From Flavobacterium limnophilum (lineage in GTDB: Bacteria > Bacteroidota > Bacteroidia > Flavobacteriales > Flavobacteriaceae), in assembly GCF_027111315.2 (NCBI RefSeq), contig NZ_CP114289.2:1922001-1986000 (forward strand): a stretch of DNA of 64,000 nucleotides, written 5' to 3'. The notes under the pieces were generated by a model. The model had not been told where the DNA came from. It did no database searches and saw only the letters and a program-made list of their open reading frames with translations. Below, one piece after another: positions 38,013 through 46,291 of the stretch. The translations under genes and the position numbers were made by a program. Positions within the stretch are counted from its first letter, which is position 1; every line of letters begins with the position of its first letter.

Positions 38013-38681
38013 ATGAATTACCTTTTACCCTTATTTTCAGTCTTGACAGGTTATGGCATTGCCTTGTTTTTAAAACCGAAAAGCAAAACCAGCCTTAAAT
38101 TATTATTGGCATTTAGCGGTTCCTTCTTGCTTTCTTTAACCGTGATGCACTTGTTGCCGGACGTTTACGAAAGCGACAATCACAACATTGGAATCTTCAT
38201 TATGGCTGGAATTTTGTTCCAGATTATCTTGGAATTTTTTTCCAAAGGTGCCGAACACGGTCACGTACATGGTCACGACAAAATGTACCACATGCCTTGG
38301 TTGTTGTTTATCAGCTTGTGTATTCACGCCTTTCTGGAAGGATTCCCGGTAAGTCATCACCACAGTTTAGCGCTGGGAATTGCCATTCATCACTTTCCGA
38401 TAGCCATCATCCTGACCTTGTTTTTTATCAATTCTAAGCTGGACTCAAAAGCCATTTTTGTCTTTATGTTAACTTTCGCACTGATGACGCCAATGGGAAC
38501 CATCATATCCGATTATTTCCCAACATTAAATGCGTATTATACCGAAATTACAGCTGTTGTGATCGGGATATTGTTTCATATTTCATCCACGATTATTTTT
38601 GAAACCAGCGAAGGACACAAGTTCAATATCGCCAAGGTTTCGATGATTATTTTCGGGGTGGTGTTGGCGTATTTTATATAG
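38013..38681 (+). CDS. ZIP family metal transporter
   Basis: This 222-residue membrane protein has seven or eight predicted transmembrane helices. A histidine-rich loop (EHGHVHGHDKMYHMP, about residues 85-99) is typical of ZIP carriers. The central metal-binding helices show the conserved HAFLEGFPVSHHHSLALGIA and IHHFPIAIIL histidine patterns. It likely imports zinc or a similar divalent cation into the cytoplasm. It stands alone, without an adjacent regulator. Confidence 0.9.
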   Translation: MNYLLPLFSVLTGYGIALFLKPKSKTSLKLLLAFSGSFLLSLTVMHLLPDVYESDNHNIGIFIMAGILFQIILEFFSKGAEHGHVHGHDKMYHMPWLLFISLCIHAFLEGFPVSHHHSLALGIAIHHFPIAIILTLFFINSKLDSKAIFVFMLTFALMTPMGTIISDYFPTLNAYYTEITAVVIGILFHISSTIIFETSEGHKFNIAKVSMIIFGVVLAYFI

Positions 38682-38692
38682 ATTAATTCACT

Positions 38693-38700
38693 AAATTTGT
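38693..38700 (+). promoter_or_regulatory. Putative -7 element of DUF433/DUF5615 TA operon
   Basis: TAAATTTG lies 14 bp before the antitoxin start codon and matches TAnnTTTG. No good -33 box at the usual spacing. Confidence 0.45.
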
Positions 38701-38714
38701 AAAAACAATCACAA

Positions 38715-38954
38715 ATGGAAGCAACAATTTTAGAAAGAATCACCATAAAACCAGACGTTTGCAATGGCAAACCAACTGTTAGAGGAATGCGAATTACTGT
38801 GGAAACTATTTTACAATATTTGTCGGCAGGAGATTCTGTGGAAACTATTTTGGAAGCCTATCCTTTCCTGGAAAAAGAGGATATTCAGGCTTGCATCGCT
38901 TTTGCCCTAAAAAACTTGTCTTCTTATAAAAATGATGTTCAATTAGCTAGTTAA
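38715..38954 (+). CDS. DUF433 antitoxin
   Basis: This 79-residue protein contains RITIKPDVCNGKPTVRGMRI and the helix-turn-helix-like VETILEAYPFLEKEDIQACI, the signature of DUF433 antitoxins of the VapB-like class. These bind the cognate PIN-like toxin and autoregulate the operon through their HTH. The stop codon is 2 bp from the start of the DUF5615 toxin gene, the standard order for this module. Confidence 0.9.
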   Translation: MEATILERITIKPDVCNGKPTVRGMRITVETILQYLSAGDSVETILEAYPFLEKEDIQACIAFALKNLSSYKNDVQLAS

Positions 38955-38956
38955 CT

Positions 38957-39301
38957 ATGAATTTTTCATTTTTAGTCGATGTAATTTTGCCAAAATATTT
39001 CAGTTTCTTCAATTCAAACTCATTTATTTTTGTCTCCGACATTGATTTGCAAATGAGCGATACCGAAATATGGAATTATGCTTTGAAAAATGAATTGGTC
39101 ATTCTCACAAAAAACACCGACTTCTACAACCGATTTTTGGTTTCGGAAAATGCTCCAAAAATTATTTATTTCCAATTAGGCAATTTATCCTTGAAACAAT
39201 TGCATCAGTATTTCAACAGCAATTGGGACAAAATTCAAGCCGAAATTGAGACTTCAAGACTTATTGTTGCTAAAGAAAATCATATTGAATGTGTCAGTTA
39301 A
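38957..39301 (+). CDS. DUF5615 (Mut7-C/PIN-like) toxin
   Basis: This 114-residue protein has the DUF5615 pattern: FLVDVILPKYF at the N-terminus, FVSDIDLQMSDTEIWNYA, and VILTKNTDFYNRFL with the conserved acidic residues of a PIN-like nuclease pocket (Asp8, Asp29, Asp55). Members are predicted RNases kept in check by the DUF433 partner, located here just upstream. The pair probably forms a stability or stress module. Its 3' end overlaps the next gene by 13 bp. Confidence 0.85.
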   Translation: MNFSFLVDVILPKYFSFFNSNSFIFVSDIDLQMSDTEIWNYALKNELVILTKNTDFYNRFLVSENAPKIIYFQLGNLSLKQLHQYFNSNWDKIQAEIETSRLIVAKENHIECVS

Positions 39302-39615
39302 TTAAGTCTATTAAAAAAACATTTTCTGTTTTAAACATCTTTGCTTTAGTTACCATTTTAGCAACTACTTTCTTTTATATTGGAAGTAAAGAACAATTTG
39401 AAGAAATTATACAAAATTCTTTATACACGTTTATTTTGGGTAAATTGGCACTTAATTTTTTTATAATTCTGTTTTACATATCAATAGATTTCCTTTTTAA
39501 TAAATTTCTATTTTTAGACAAGGAATCAAAAAAAATATTTTTAAATTCCTCGATGATTCTAAATGTTTTTTCTGCTATTTTCATTACTATTTTTCTTTAT
39601 AACTCAATAAAATGA
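39289..39615 (+). CDS. Hypothetical membrane protein
   Basis: This 108-residue protein has three hydrophobic helices (about 15-31, 47-66 and 85-105) and no recognised domain. The start overlaps the toxin gene by 13 bp and the stop overlaps murQ by 4 bp, so it is translationally tied to both. It could be an unrelated passenger of the toxin-antitoxin insertion or a small membrane helper for MurQ; nothing in the sequence decides this. Confidence 0.6.
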   Translation: MCQLIKSIKKTFSVLNIFALVTILATTFFYIGSKEQFEEIIQNSLYTFILGKLALNFFIILFYISIDFLFNKFLFLDKESKKIFLNSSMILNVFSAIFITIFLYNSIK

Positions 39616-40421
39616 CCTTTACAAAAACCACCGAACAATCCTCGAAATACGAACATTTAGAAAAAATGTCGGTTCAGGAATTATTGTTTAACATCAATCA
39701 GGAAGACAAAACCGTGCCTCTTGCCGTGGAAAAAGCCTTGCCTCAAATCGAAGCTTTGGTTACCGAAATTGTTGCCAAAATGAAACTCGGCGGTCGATTG
39801 TTCTATATTGGAGCTGGAACTTCAGGACGTTTGGGCGTTGTGGATGCTTCGGAATGTCCGCCAACCTTTGGCGTTCCTTTTGACTTGGTCAACGGAATCA
39901 TTGCCGGTGGCGACAAAGCCATTCGCAGGGCGGTAGAAAATGCCGAAGACAATGCGACTCAAGCCTGGATTGATTTACAAGAACACAACATCAACGAAAA
40001 TGATGTCGTGGTGGGAATTGCCGCTTCGGGAACCACACCTTATGTAATTGGCGGTTTGAAAGCCTGCAACGAAAATAATATCAGCACGGGAAGTATTTCC
40101 TGCAATGCGGGAAGTCCGCTTTCGCAAACGGCAAAATTCCCGATAGAAGTGATTGTTGGCCCAGAATTTGTTACGGGAAGTTCCCGAATGAAAGCCGGAA
40201 CAGCGCAAAAATTAGTACTCAACATGATTTCGACGGCCTCCATGATTCAACTGGGGAAAGTGAAAGGCAACAAAATGGTCGACATGCAATTGAGCAACAG
40301 CAAACTCGTGGATCGCGGCGTAAAAATGATTATGGGAGAAATTCCCGTTTCATACGAAAAAGCGGCTGAATTACTTGCAAAATACGGAAGTGTTCGAAAA
40401 GCAGTTGACAACCATAAATAA
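39612..40421 (+). CDS. murQ: N-acetylmuramic acid 6-phosphate etherase
   Basis: This 269-residue SIS-domain protein converts MurNAc-6-phosphate to GlcNAc-6-phosphate and D-lactate in peptidoglycan recycling. Diagnostic segments are GGRLFYIGAGTSGRLGVVDA, SECPPTFGV, and GSSRMKAGTAQKLVLNM. It is somewhat shorter than E. coli MurQ (about 298 residues), mainly at the C-terminus, as in other Bacteroidetes. No PTS transporter (murP) is nearby, so the substrate is probably made by a kinase elsewhere. It overlaps the preceding membrane protein gene by 4 bp. Confidence 0.93.
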   Translation: MTFTKTTEQSSKYEHLEKMSVQELLFNINQEDKTVPLAVEKALPQIEALVTEIVAKMKLGGRLFYIGAGTSGRLGVVDASECPPTFGVPFDLVNGIIAGGDKAIRRAVENAEDNATQAWIDLQEHNINENDVVVGIAASGTTPYVIGGLKACNENNISTGSISCNAGSPLSQTAKFPIEVIVGPEFVTGSSRMKAGTAQKLVLNMISTASMIQLGKVKGNKMVDMQLSNSKLVDRGVKMIMGEIPVSYEKAAELLAKYGSVRKAVDNHK

Positions 40422-40437
40422 TCCCTTATCAAAAAAA

Positions 40438-40974
40438 ATGAAAAAATTAATTTTACTATTTACTATTTTACTTTGTGTAAAAGCCTTTTCACAAGAAATA
40501 ACAACTGAAAAAGATCGCTTTTTTGTTGGTGGAAAAAAAATATCAAACAGTGAAGTCAAAACTTTATTGGCATCTAACACAGAGGCTTTATCCCTTTACA
40601 AAGCTTCGAGAACCAAAAGTTCTGTTGGAGGTTTTCTACTTGGATTTGGTGGCGGATTAATCATTGCCGATCTTCTTTCTGGAGCAACAGCCGACATAAC
40701 CTACCCAACTGCTCTTACCTATGTAGGCTTAGCATCATTAATCACTTCAATTCCTGTTTTATCTGGAAGAAACAAAAAAATGAAAGAAAGTCTCGATTTG
40801 TACAATGAAGGTTTAAAAAAAACGAGTACTAACACTTCTGATTTTGAACTTAATATAGTTTCCAATCAAAACGGCTACGGCTTACAATTTAGATTTAAAA
40901 AATGGCAACCAACAAAGAACTTTTATCCAAAGGAATCAAATACTTGGCTTGGGCTTTGCCTTTGCTTTTTATAG
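40438..40974 (+). CDS. Hypothetical exported protein, C-terminal end possibly extended by frameshift
   Basis: From the ATG at 40438 this 178-residue protein has a signal peptide (hydrophobic residues 4-14, ending FSQ) and a glycine-rich hydrophobic segment (SSVGGFLLGFGGGLIIADLL). An earlier in-frame ATG at 40375 lies within murQ and would spoil the signal peptide. The last 25 residues, after GLQFRF, overlap the next gene by 73 bp in another frame. One extra T in the TTT before the A6 run would give FRF followed directly by a stop. The ending is therefore doubtful. The function is unknown. Confidence 0.65.
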   Translation: MKKLILLFTILLCVKAFSQEITTEKDRFFVGGKKISNSEVKTLLASNTEALSLYKASRTKSSVGGFLLGFGGGLIIADLLSGATADITYPTALTYVGLASLITSIPVLSGRNKKMKESLDLYNEGLKKTSTNTSDFELNIVSNQNGYGLQFRFKKWQPTKNFYPKESNTWLGLCLCFL

Positions 40975-41123
40975 GTCCCTCCTTGATTTACAATGCGTTC
41001 ATCAACAAGCAAAATGTGTGGCATTATTTGGTTTTGGCAGTAGGAATCGCCATTTGCATTGGCTCCGTATATTTAATCGTTTTGGGACTGAAAACAATGG
41101 TGCGCAGTTTATTTAACGATTAA
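40902..41123 (+). CDS. DUF6095 family small membrane protein
   Basis: This 73-residue protein has two transmembrane helices (about 13-30, LAWALPLLFIGPSLIYNAF, and about 40-62, YLVLAVGIAICIGSVYLIVL) and a short basic C-terminus. It fits the DUF6095 family of Flavobacteria, for which no function is known. It overlaps the preceding gene, which may reflect a frameshift in that gene rather than true overlap. Confidence 0.8.
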   Translation: MATNKELLSKGIKYLAWALPLLFIGPSLIYNAFINKQNVWHYLVLAVGIAICIGSVYLIVLGLKTMVRSLFND

Positions 41124-41256
41124 TACCGATTATACAAAATATATAGCCCAATATATTGTACTATTATTTTGTTATATCGGCATTATACCACAAATTTATA
41201 AGTAAGACAAATAAAATATAATTGGTATAATTTGTATCTTTACTAAAAATTAGATT

Positions 41257-41490
41257 ATGGATATTCAAGCCGAAATAAATTGGATACATCAAGAAATTGA
41301 CAAAGTGAAAGACCCTACTTTTGTCGAGAAATTAAAACGCCTTTTGCTTTCCACAAACTCAATAACTGCTGAAACTACCAATGTTGATTACAATATCGAT
41401 ATTGAAAAAGCATTGGAAAGCATCAAGAATGGTCATTTTCACTCTGAGGATGAAGCAAGGGAAATTTCAAAAAAATGGGGAAGAAAATAA
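41257..41490 (+). CDS. Putative antitoxin of ParDE/RelBE-type module
   Basis: This 77-residue acidic-to-neutral protein starts MDIQAEINWIHQEIDKVKDP and ends with HFHSEDEAREISKKWGRK, a helical C-terminal end of the kind that wraps around RelE-family toxins. It is not a canonical ParD by sequence. The assignment rests on size and on its 16-bp overlap with the RelE/ParE-like toxin gene. The promoter region upstream (41124-41256) is AT-rich, with no clear -7 box. Confidence 0.75.
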   Translation: MDIQAEINWIHQEIDKVKDPTFVEKLKRLLLSTNSITAETTNVDYNIDIEKALESIKNGHFHSEDEAREISKKWGRK

Positions 41491-41777
41491 TTTGGGCTTC
41501 CGATGCATTGCAACAATTGGAAGACATTCATTTTTATATTCTTTTTGAAAGCAAATCCATTCAGATTGCTGATAAAGTGATTGATAAAATTTTTGACAGC
41601 ACTGAAATTCTAAAAACCAAACCCGAAATCTACAAACTCGATTCAAAGAAAAACAACAACGACGGAAGTTTTAGAGCTTACTTCGTCTATGATTATATGA
41701 TTTCATATCAAATTACTACTGATTGTATTCAAATTCTTCGAGTTAGACATACCGCAAGAAAACCCAAAAAATTCTAA
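41475..41777 (+). CDS. RelE/ParE superfamily toxin
   Basis: This 100-residue protein has the ParE/RelE fold pattern: IIWASDALQQLEDIHFYI helix, then KPEIYKLDSK and FRAYFVYDYMISYQITTDCI with the final strand IQILRVRHTARKP. The late Arg/His residues (RVRHTARK) resemble the active region of the family, whose members cleave mRNA or block gyrase. It overlaps its putative antitoxin by 16 bp, and its stop overlaps the pentapeptide gene start (TAATG). Confidence 0.88.
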   Translation: MGKKIIWASDALQQLEDIHFYILFESKSIQIADKVIDKIFDSTEILKTKPEIYKLDSKKNNNDGSFRAYFVYDYMISYQITTDCIQILRVRHTARKPKKF

Positions 41778-42349
41778 TGGAAAACCTCATACACACCCAC
41801 AAAACGTTCGAAAAAGTTTCTTTTACGGACAAAAAAGTCACCAATCGGGAGTTTGAGGACTGCGTTTTCAAGAACTGCGATTTCTCGAACAGCAATTTCT
41901 GGAACAATACTTTTATGGATTGTGAATTCATAGATTGCAATCTTTCGATGATGCAATTGGACGGAACGAGCTTGAAAACGGTTCATTTCAAAACCTGCAA
42001 ATTACTGGGAATCCAGTTTAATTCCTGTGCCGATTTTATGTTTAGCGTGAGTTTCCAGGATTGCCTTTTGGATTATTCGTCTTTTGCCAACAAAAAAATG
42101 CCGAAGACCAAGTTCAATACCTGCTCGATGAAAGAAGTTTCATTTATTGGAACGAATCTTACGAATTCGACTTTCGAAAATTGTAATTTGGATAACGCCA
42201 TTTTTAACGACACCCAATTGGCGGGAGCTGATTTCAGGACGGCTTACAATTATAAAATTGATCCTGAAGCCAATCCAATGCGTAAAGCCAAGTTTTCGAC
42301 CCAAGGAATCGTGGGATTATTGGATAAATACGACATAAAAATTGAGTAA
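41777..42349 (+). CDS. Pentapeptide-repeat protein
   Basis: This 190-residue protein is built of pentapeptide repeats A(D/N)LXX-like in form, visible as FEDCVFKNCDFSNSNFWNNT, TSLKTVHFKTCKLLGIQFNS and FENCNLDNAIFNDTQLAGAD. It folds as a right-handed quadrilateral beta-helix. Some relatives (Qnr, MfpA) protect gyrase. The location directly behind a ParE-type toxin, which poisons gyrase in known cases, is suggestive but does not prove a shared target. Confidence 0.85.
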   Translation: MENLIHTHKTFEKVSFTDKKVTNREFEDCVFKNCDFSNSNFWNNTFMDCEFIDCNLSMMQLDGTSLKTVHFKTCKLLGIQFNSCADFMFSVSFQDCLLDYSSFANKKMPKTKFNTCSMKEVSFIGTNLTNSTFENCNLDNAIFNDTQLAGADFRTAYNYKIDPEANPMRKAKFSTQGIVGLLDKYDIKIE

Positions 42350-42363
42350 ATCCTCACCCCCAG

Positions 42364-42384
42364 CCCCTCTCCAAAGGAGAGGGG
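42364..42384. repeat. CCCCTCTCC hairpin repeat
   Basis: CCCCTCTCC AAA GGAGAGGGG forms a 9-bp perfect GC-rich stem with a 3-nt loop, preceded by CTCACCCCCAG. This is a well-known type of dispersed intergenic repeat in many genomes. Here it lies between the pentapeptide gene and a lipoprotein gene and could end transcription. Confidence 0.75.
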
Positions 42385-42409
42385 AGTCAAAACTGTAATA
42401 AAAAATGAA

Positions 42410-42778
42410 ATGAAAAAAATAATCTTTCTTCTTCCGACACTATTGCTACTGTCTTGCTACAACGCAGAAAAAAATTGCAAGGATTTCAAAACCGGGAAAT
42501 TCAAATTTGAACATGAAGTGGACGGCGTGAAAAAAACTACCGTTTTTGAACGCAAAGACAGCATCGAAATTGAAACTTTTGAAGGCAAAACCGACACTTC
42601 CAGCATTCGATGGGTCAGCGATTGTGAATACGTCATCCAAAAAATTCACCCAAAGAACATGGCGGAAAAAAAAGCAATTACCATAAAAATTTTGACAACT
42701 ACCAAGAATTCCTATATCTTTGAATTCGGAATCGTGGGCAGCGACGAAAAGCAGCGCGGAACCGTCATTAAACTCTAG
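42410..42778 (+). CDS. Hypothetical lipoprotein
   Basis: This 122-residue protein has a lipoprotein signal peptide with the lipobox LLLLSC (Cys16). The beta-rich mature part reads KTGKFKFEHEVDGVKKTTVF and IRWVSDCEYVIQKIHPKNMA and has further cysteines at about positions 22 and 69. Similar Flavobacteria lipoproteins are sometimes wrongly labelled DNA topoisomerase IV in databases. I see nothing topoisomerase-like. The function is unknown. Confidence 0.75.
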   Translation: MKKIIFLLPTLLLLSCYNAEKNCKDFKTGKFKFEHEVDGVKKTTVFERKDSIEIETFEGKTDTSSIRWVSDCEYVIQKIHPKNMAEKKAITIKILTTTKNSYIFEFGIVGSDEKQRGTVIKL

Positions 42779-42779
42779 C

Positions 42780-42799
42780 ATTCAGTGTTCAGTCGCAGT
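42780..42799 (+). repeat. Short CAGT-rich intergenic repeat (copy 2)
   Basis: It is an exact 20-bp match to 34143-34162 and begins at most a few bases after the stop codon of the lipoprotein gene. Confidence 0.7.
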
Positions 42800-42856
42800 T
42801 TACAGATTTAAATCTACAAAAACGCATAATTCATAACCCCTAAATTTACACTTAAA

Positions 42857-43630
42857 ATGGAAGTATTTTTAAATCCAGATGCATGGATTGCCTTGTTAAC
42901 ATTAACTTTTCTGGAAATTGTACTGGGAATAGACAACATTATTTTCATATCGATTGTCACCGGGAAATTGCCTCAAGAAAAACGCAAAAAAGCCACAAAA
43001 ATTGGTATGTTTCTGGCCATGTTCATGAGAATTGCGCTGTTGTTTGGCATCAGTTTTTTAATTCAGATGAAAAAACCTTGGTTTTACATTGATTTTAGTT
43101 GGTTTTCCGCAGGAGTTACGGGCCAAAGTCTCATTTTGTTGTTTGGAGGTTTATTCCTGATTTATAAAAGCACCAAAGAAATCCATGACAAAGTGGATGA
43201 AAGAGGCGAGGAAGAAAAAGAAATCGGCAAGGCGGCCTCAAAATCCTTTCAAGGCGTACTTTTACAAATCATCATGATTGATTTAGTTTTCTCTTTTGAC
43301 AGCATCCTGACGGCAGTTGGCATGACAAACGGCGTTGAAGGCGCACTTTATATCATGATTACTGCGGTAGTCATTTCGGTGTTGATCATGATGCAATTTG
43401 CCGTTCCTGTTGGTGCTTTTGTCAACAAACATCCTTCCATCCAAATTCTGGGATTGTCGTTTTTGATACTTATCGGTTTTATGTTGATTACTGAAAGTGC
43501 CCATTTATCAAATGCCTTAATCTTTGGCGGCCACGTCACTCCCGTGCAAAAAGGGTATTTGTATTTTGCCATTAGCTTCTCGTTGTTTGTGGAGTTTTTA
43601 AACATGAAAATCGACAAGAAAAAGAAATAA
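42857..43630 (+). CDS. TerC family integral membrane protein
   Basis: This 257-residue protein has about seven transmembrane helices. The two conserved acidic motifs are in EIVLGIDNIIFISIV and DLVFSFDSILTAVGM. Characterised family members are linked to tellurite resistance or act as manganese exporters. The C-terminal helix HFAISFSLFVEFLNMKI-like end is normal for the YkoY/TerC group. It is monocistronic with a hairpin terminator. Confidence 0.9.
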   Translation: MEVFLNPDAWIALLTLTFLEIVLGIDNIIFISIVTGKLPQEKRKKATKIGMFLAMFMRIALLFGISFLIQMKKPWFYIDFSWFSAGVTGQSLILLFGGLFLIYKSTKEIHDKVDERGEEEKEIGKAASKSFQGVLLQIIMIDLVFSFDSILTAVGMTNGVEGALYIMITAVVISVLIMMQFAVPVGAFVNKHPSIQILGLSFLILIGFMLITESAHLSNALIFGGHVTPVQKGYLYFAISFSLFVEFLNMKIDKKKK

Positions 43631-43641
43631 AATAGTCAAAC

Positions 43642-43668
43642 AAAAAAGCTCCTTTATGGGGCTTTTTT
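43642..43668 (+). terminator. Rho-independent terminator of the TerC gene
   Basis: AAAAAAGCTCC / GGGGCTTTTTT is an 11-bp stem (one wobble) with a 5-nt loop and a T-run, 12 bp after the stop. Confidence 0.8.
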
Positions 43669-43708
43669 TATTCTAAAAAAAATTAACTTCGTTCCACAAA
43701 CAAGCGTC

Positions 43709-45619
43709 ATGAAAAACACGATATCCCATAGAGTAGCCGATTTTTTAAAAAATTATCCTCCTTTCAGTTTTTTAAAACAAAAAGAACTGGAAAGTATTTC
43801 GGAACAAATATCCATCATTTACAAAGAAAAAGACAGTGTCGTGTTTGCCGAAAACGAAGAAACCCACGACAGTTTTTATGTGGTTCACAAAGGAGCCGTA
43901 GCCCTTGGAACAAGCCGGCAAAACGATATTCTGGATATGTGTGATGAAGGCGATATTTTCGGATTGAGACCACTTATCGCCAATGAAAACTACCAAATGG
44001 AAGCCAGAGCCTATGAGGAAACTATTCTTTATGCCATTCCTTTGACTATATTTAGGCCATATGCATTGGAAAACAGAGCCGTGGGTAATTTTTTGATAGA
44101 AAGCTTTGCCTCCAACACGCTCCATCCCTACTCCAAAAGTCACAGAGGGAAACTATATGGAGAGGATTCACTGGACGCTGAGGCAAAACTATTGGACTTG
44201 CATCCCGTAAAATATTCCAAAAAATTAATCAGCTGTTATGCAACAACTACGGCAAAAGACATTGCCGAAATCATGATCCGAAAAAATGTGGGTGCCATCC
44301 TCGTCGTGGAAGAAGAGATGCTGCCCATCGGCATTATTACCGACAAAGATTTGAGGAATAAAATCGTGACCGGACTATTCCCAATTACGGCCACTGCCGC
44401 CGAAATTATGACTGCTCCCGTTATTACCTATCCCAAGAAAATGACCATTACACAAGCCCAAATGGCGATGATGAAAAGTGACATCAGCCATTTATGCATC
44501 ACGAAAGATGGCACGGTCAATTCCAAAGCCGTTGGAATGTTATCCAAACACGATGTCATGGTATCCTTGGGCAATAATCCGGCCGTGTTGATAAAAGCCA
44601 TAAAAAGAGCCAAGAAAGCCAAGCATTTAAAACCCATACGAGCCCGCATTATGCAATTGTTGCAAGGCTACATCGACCAAAATATCCCCACGATGCTGAC
44701 TTCCAAAATAATCACGGAATTAAACGATGCCTGCATCAAACAAGTCATTGCCATATCATTGGACAAAATGGAAACGCCTCCGCCCGTGAAGTTTGCTTGG
44801 TTGGCCATGGGCAGTCAAGGAAGAAGCGAACAGTTGCTGCAAACCGACCAGGACAACGCCTTGATTTATGAAGATGTTCCGGAAGAGTTGGAAGAAAAAA
44901 CCAAAAAGTATTTCTTGGAATTGGCCACTTATGTTAATAAAGGCCTCTTTGACATAGGTTATGAATATTGCCCTGCCGAAATGATGGCTTCCAATCCGAA
45001 ATGGTGTTTAAGCCTTGGCCAATGGAAAGAAATGATCTACCGCTGGATTACCAATACCGGGAAAACCGAAGTATTGTTGTCCTTCATCTTTTTCGATTAC
45101 AGCCTGTCATTTGGCGATAGCGAACTCACCAACAATTTGTCGGATTTTATTTTTGAAAATGTAAAAGCCAATCCCATCTTTTATGTTCACTTGGTTGGTG
45201 GTGCACTTCAAAGCCCTTCACCAACGGGGTTCTTCAGGCAATTTTTATTGGAACAAGACGGAGTCAACAAAGACTTCTTCAACATAAAAAACAGGGCTTT
45301 GATGCCACTGGCCGATGCAGCCAGAGTATTGATTCTTTACCATGCCGTAAAATCCATCAGCAATACGGTAGAACGCTTTGAAAAACTGGCAGAATTAGAA
45401 CCCGAAAATAGCGAACTCTTCACGGCATGCGCCCAAGCCTATAAAGTATTGCTGAAATTCAGGACTCGACAAGGTCTTGCACATAATGATTCCGGTCAAT
45501 ATATTGCCTTGGAATCCTTGTCCAAATCAGAAAAAATACAACTGAAAAGCACTTTTAAAACCATCAAGGAATTGCAAGAGATTATTTCCATCCGATTTAA
45601 TGTTTCAAATATATTATAA
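43709..45619 (+). CDS. cNMP-binding / CBS-pair / DUF294 nucleotidyltransferase-like signalling protein
   Basis: This 636-residue protein combines a cyclic-nucleotide-binding-like domain (about 10-140, with EGDIFGLRPLI), a CBS pair (about 160-290, with GAILVVEEEMLPIGIITDKD), a DUF294 nucleotidyltransferase-like domain (about 310-450, LAMGSQGRSEQLLQTDQDNA with the GSxGRxE and DxD motifs) and a DUF294 C-terminal helical domain. Such proteins (YHRE/CBS type) are thought to act in nutrient or second-messenger signalling. No second ligand can be named. The stop overlaps the next gene start, so the exonuclease is coexpressed. Confidence 0.9.
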   Translation: MKNTISHRVADFLKNYPPFSFLKQKELESISEQISIIYKEKDSVVFAENEETHDSFYVVHKGAVALGTSRQNDILDMCDEGDIFGLRPLIANENYQMEARAYEETILYAIPLTIFRPYALENRAVGNFLIESFASNTLHPYSKSHRGKLYGEDSLDAEAKLLDLHPVKYSKKLISCYATTTAKDIAEIMIRKNVGAILVVEEEMLPIGIITDKDLRNKIVTGLFPITATAAEIMTAPVITYPKKMTITQAQMAMMKSDISHLCITKDGTVNSKAVGMLSKHDVMVSLGNNPAVLIKAIKRAKKAKHLKPIRARIMQLLQGYIDQNIPTMLTSKIITELNDACIKQVIAISLDKMETPPPVKFAWLAMGSQGRSEQLLQTDQDNALIYEDVPEELEEKTKKYFLELATYVNKGLFDIGYEYCPAEMMASNPKWCLSLGQWKEMIYRWITNTGKTEVLLSFIFFDYSLSFGDSELTNNLSDFIFENVKANPIFYVHLVGGALQSPSPTGFFRQFLLEQDGVNKDFFNIKNRALMPLADAARVLILYHAVKSISNTVERFEKLAELEPENSELFTACAQAYKVLLKFRTRQGLAHNDSGQYIALESLSKSEKIQLKSTFKTIKELQEIISIRFNVSNIL

Positions 45620-46278
45620 TGAGTTTCTCCGAAAAAATAAAAACCATACTGTCTTTTGTTTGGGACACTTCCGAAAAATCAACTGACGAAGATTTATTGG
45701 GCGACATCAACACGACCCGTTTTGTTGTTTTGGACACCGAGACTACAGGTTTCGACTATGAAAAGGACCGCATACTTTGCATTGGCGCCATCGTTTTGCA
45801 AAACAACACGATTTCTGTACAAGACAGTTTTGAAGTTTATATTGTACAGGAACATTACAACAAAGCGACGGCACAAATCCACGGAATATTGAAAGATTTT
45901 GTCTTGGATCGCCCCAACGAATTGGAGGCTTTACAACAGTTTCTAGATTTTCTGGGCGACTCCATCATCATTGCCCATCATACCGTATTTGATGTCACCA
46001 TGATCAACAAGGCATTGGAGAGAAATGGATTGCCGGAATTAAAAAACAGGACTTTGGACACCGCAACGCTGTACAAAAAGACGCTAATCAAATCCTATCT
46101 TTTGGAGCGAAAAGAGCATTATACCCTGGACGAGCTAGCCGATAAATTCGACATCTCGAAAAAAGACAGGCATACCGCCATGGGAGATGCCTATATTACG
46201 GCCATTGCTTTCTTGAAAATCCTGAAGAAATTAAGAGAAAAAGGAGAAATTACCTTGAAACAATTGTTCATCAAATAA
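45619..46278 (+). CDS. 3'-5' exonuclease of DnaQ/epsilon type
   Basis: This 219-residue protein has the DEDDh exonuclease motifs: ExoI VLDTETTGFDYEKD, ExoII HHTVFDVTMIN and ExoIII HTAMGDAYITA with the catalytic histidine. It resembles standalone epsilon-like exonucleases rather than the replicative subunit. Its start overlaps the stop of the CBS/DUF294 gene (TAATG), a neighbour pair also found in Proteobacteria, which suggests joint function in nucleotide or DNA metabolism. Confidence 0.9.
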   Translation: MSFSEKIKTILSFVWDTSEKSTDEDLLGDINTTRFVVLDTETTGFDYEKDRILCIGAIVLQNNTISVQDSFEVYIVQEHYNKATAQIHGILKDFVLDRPNELEALQQFLDFLGDSIIIAHHTVFDVTMINKALERNGLPELKNRTLDTATLYKKTLIKSYLLERKEHYTLDELADKFDISKKDRHTAMGDAYITAIAFLKILKKLREKGEITLKQLFIK

Positions 46279-46291
46279 GGGCAAAACCTGT

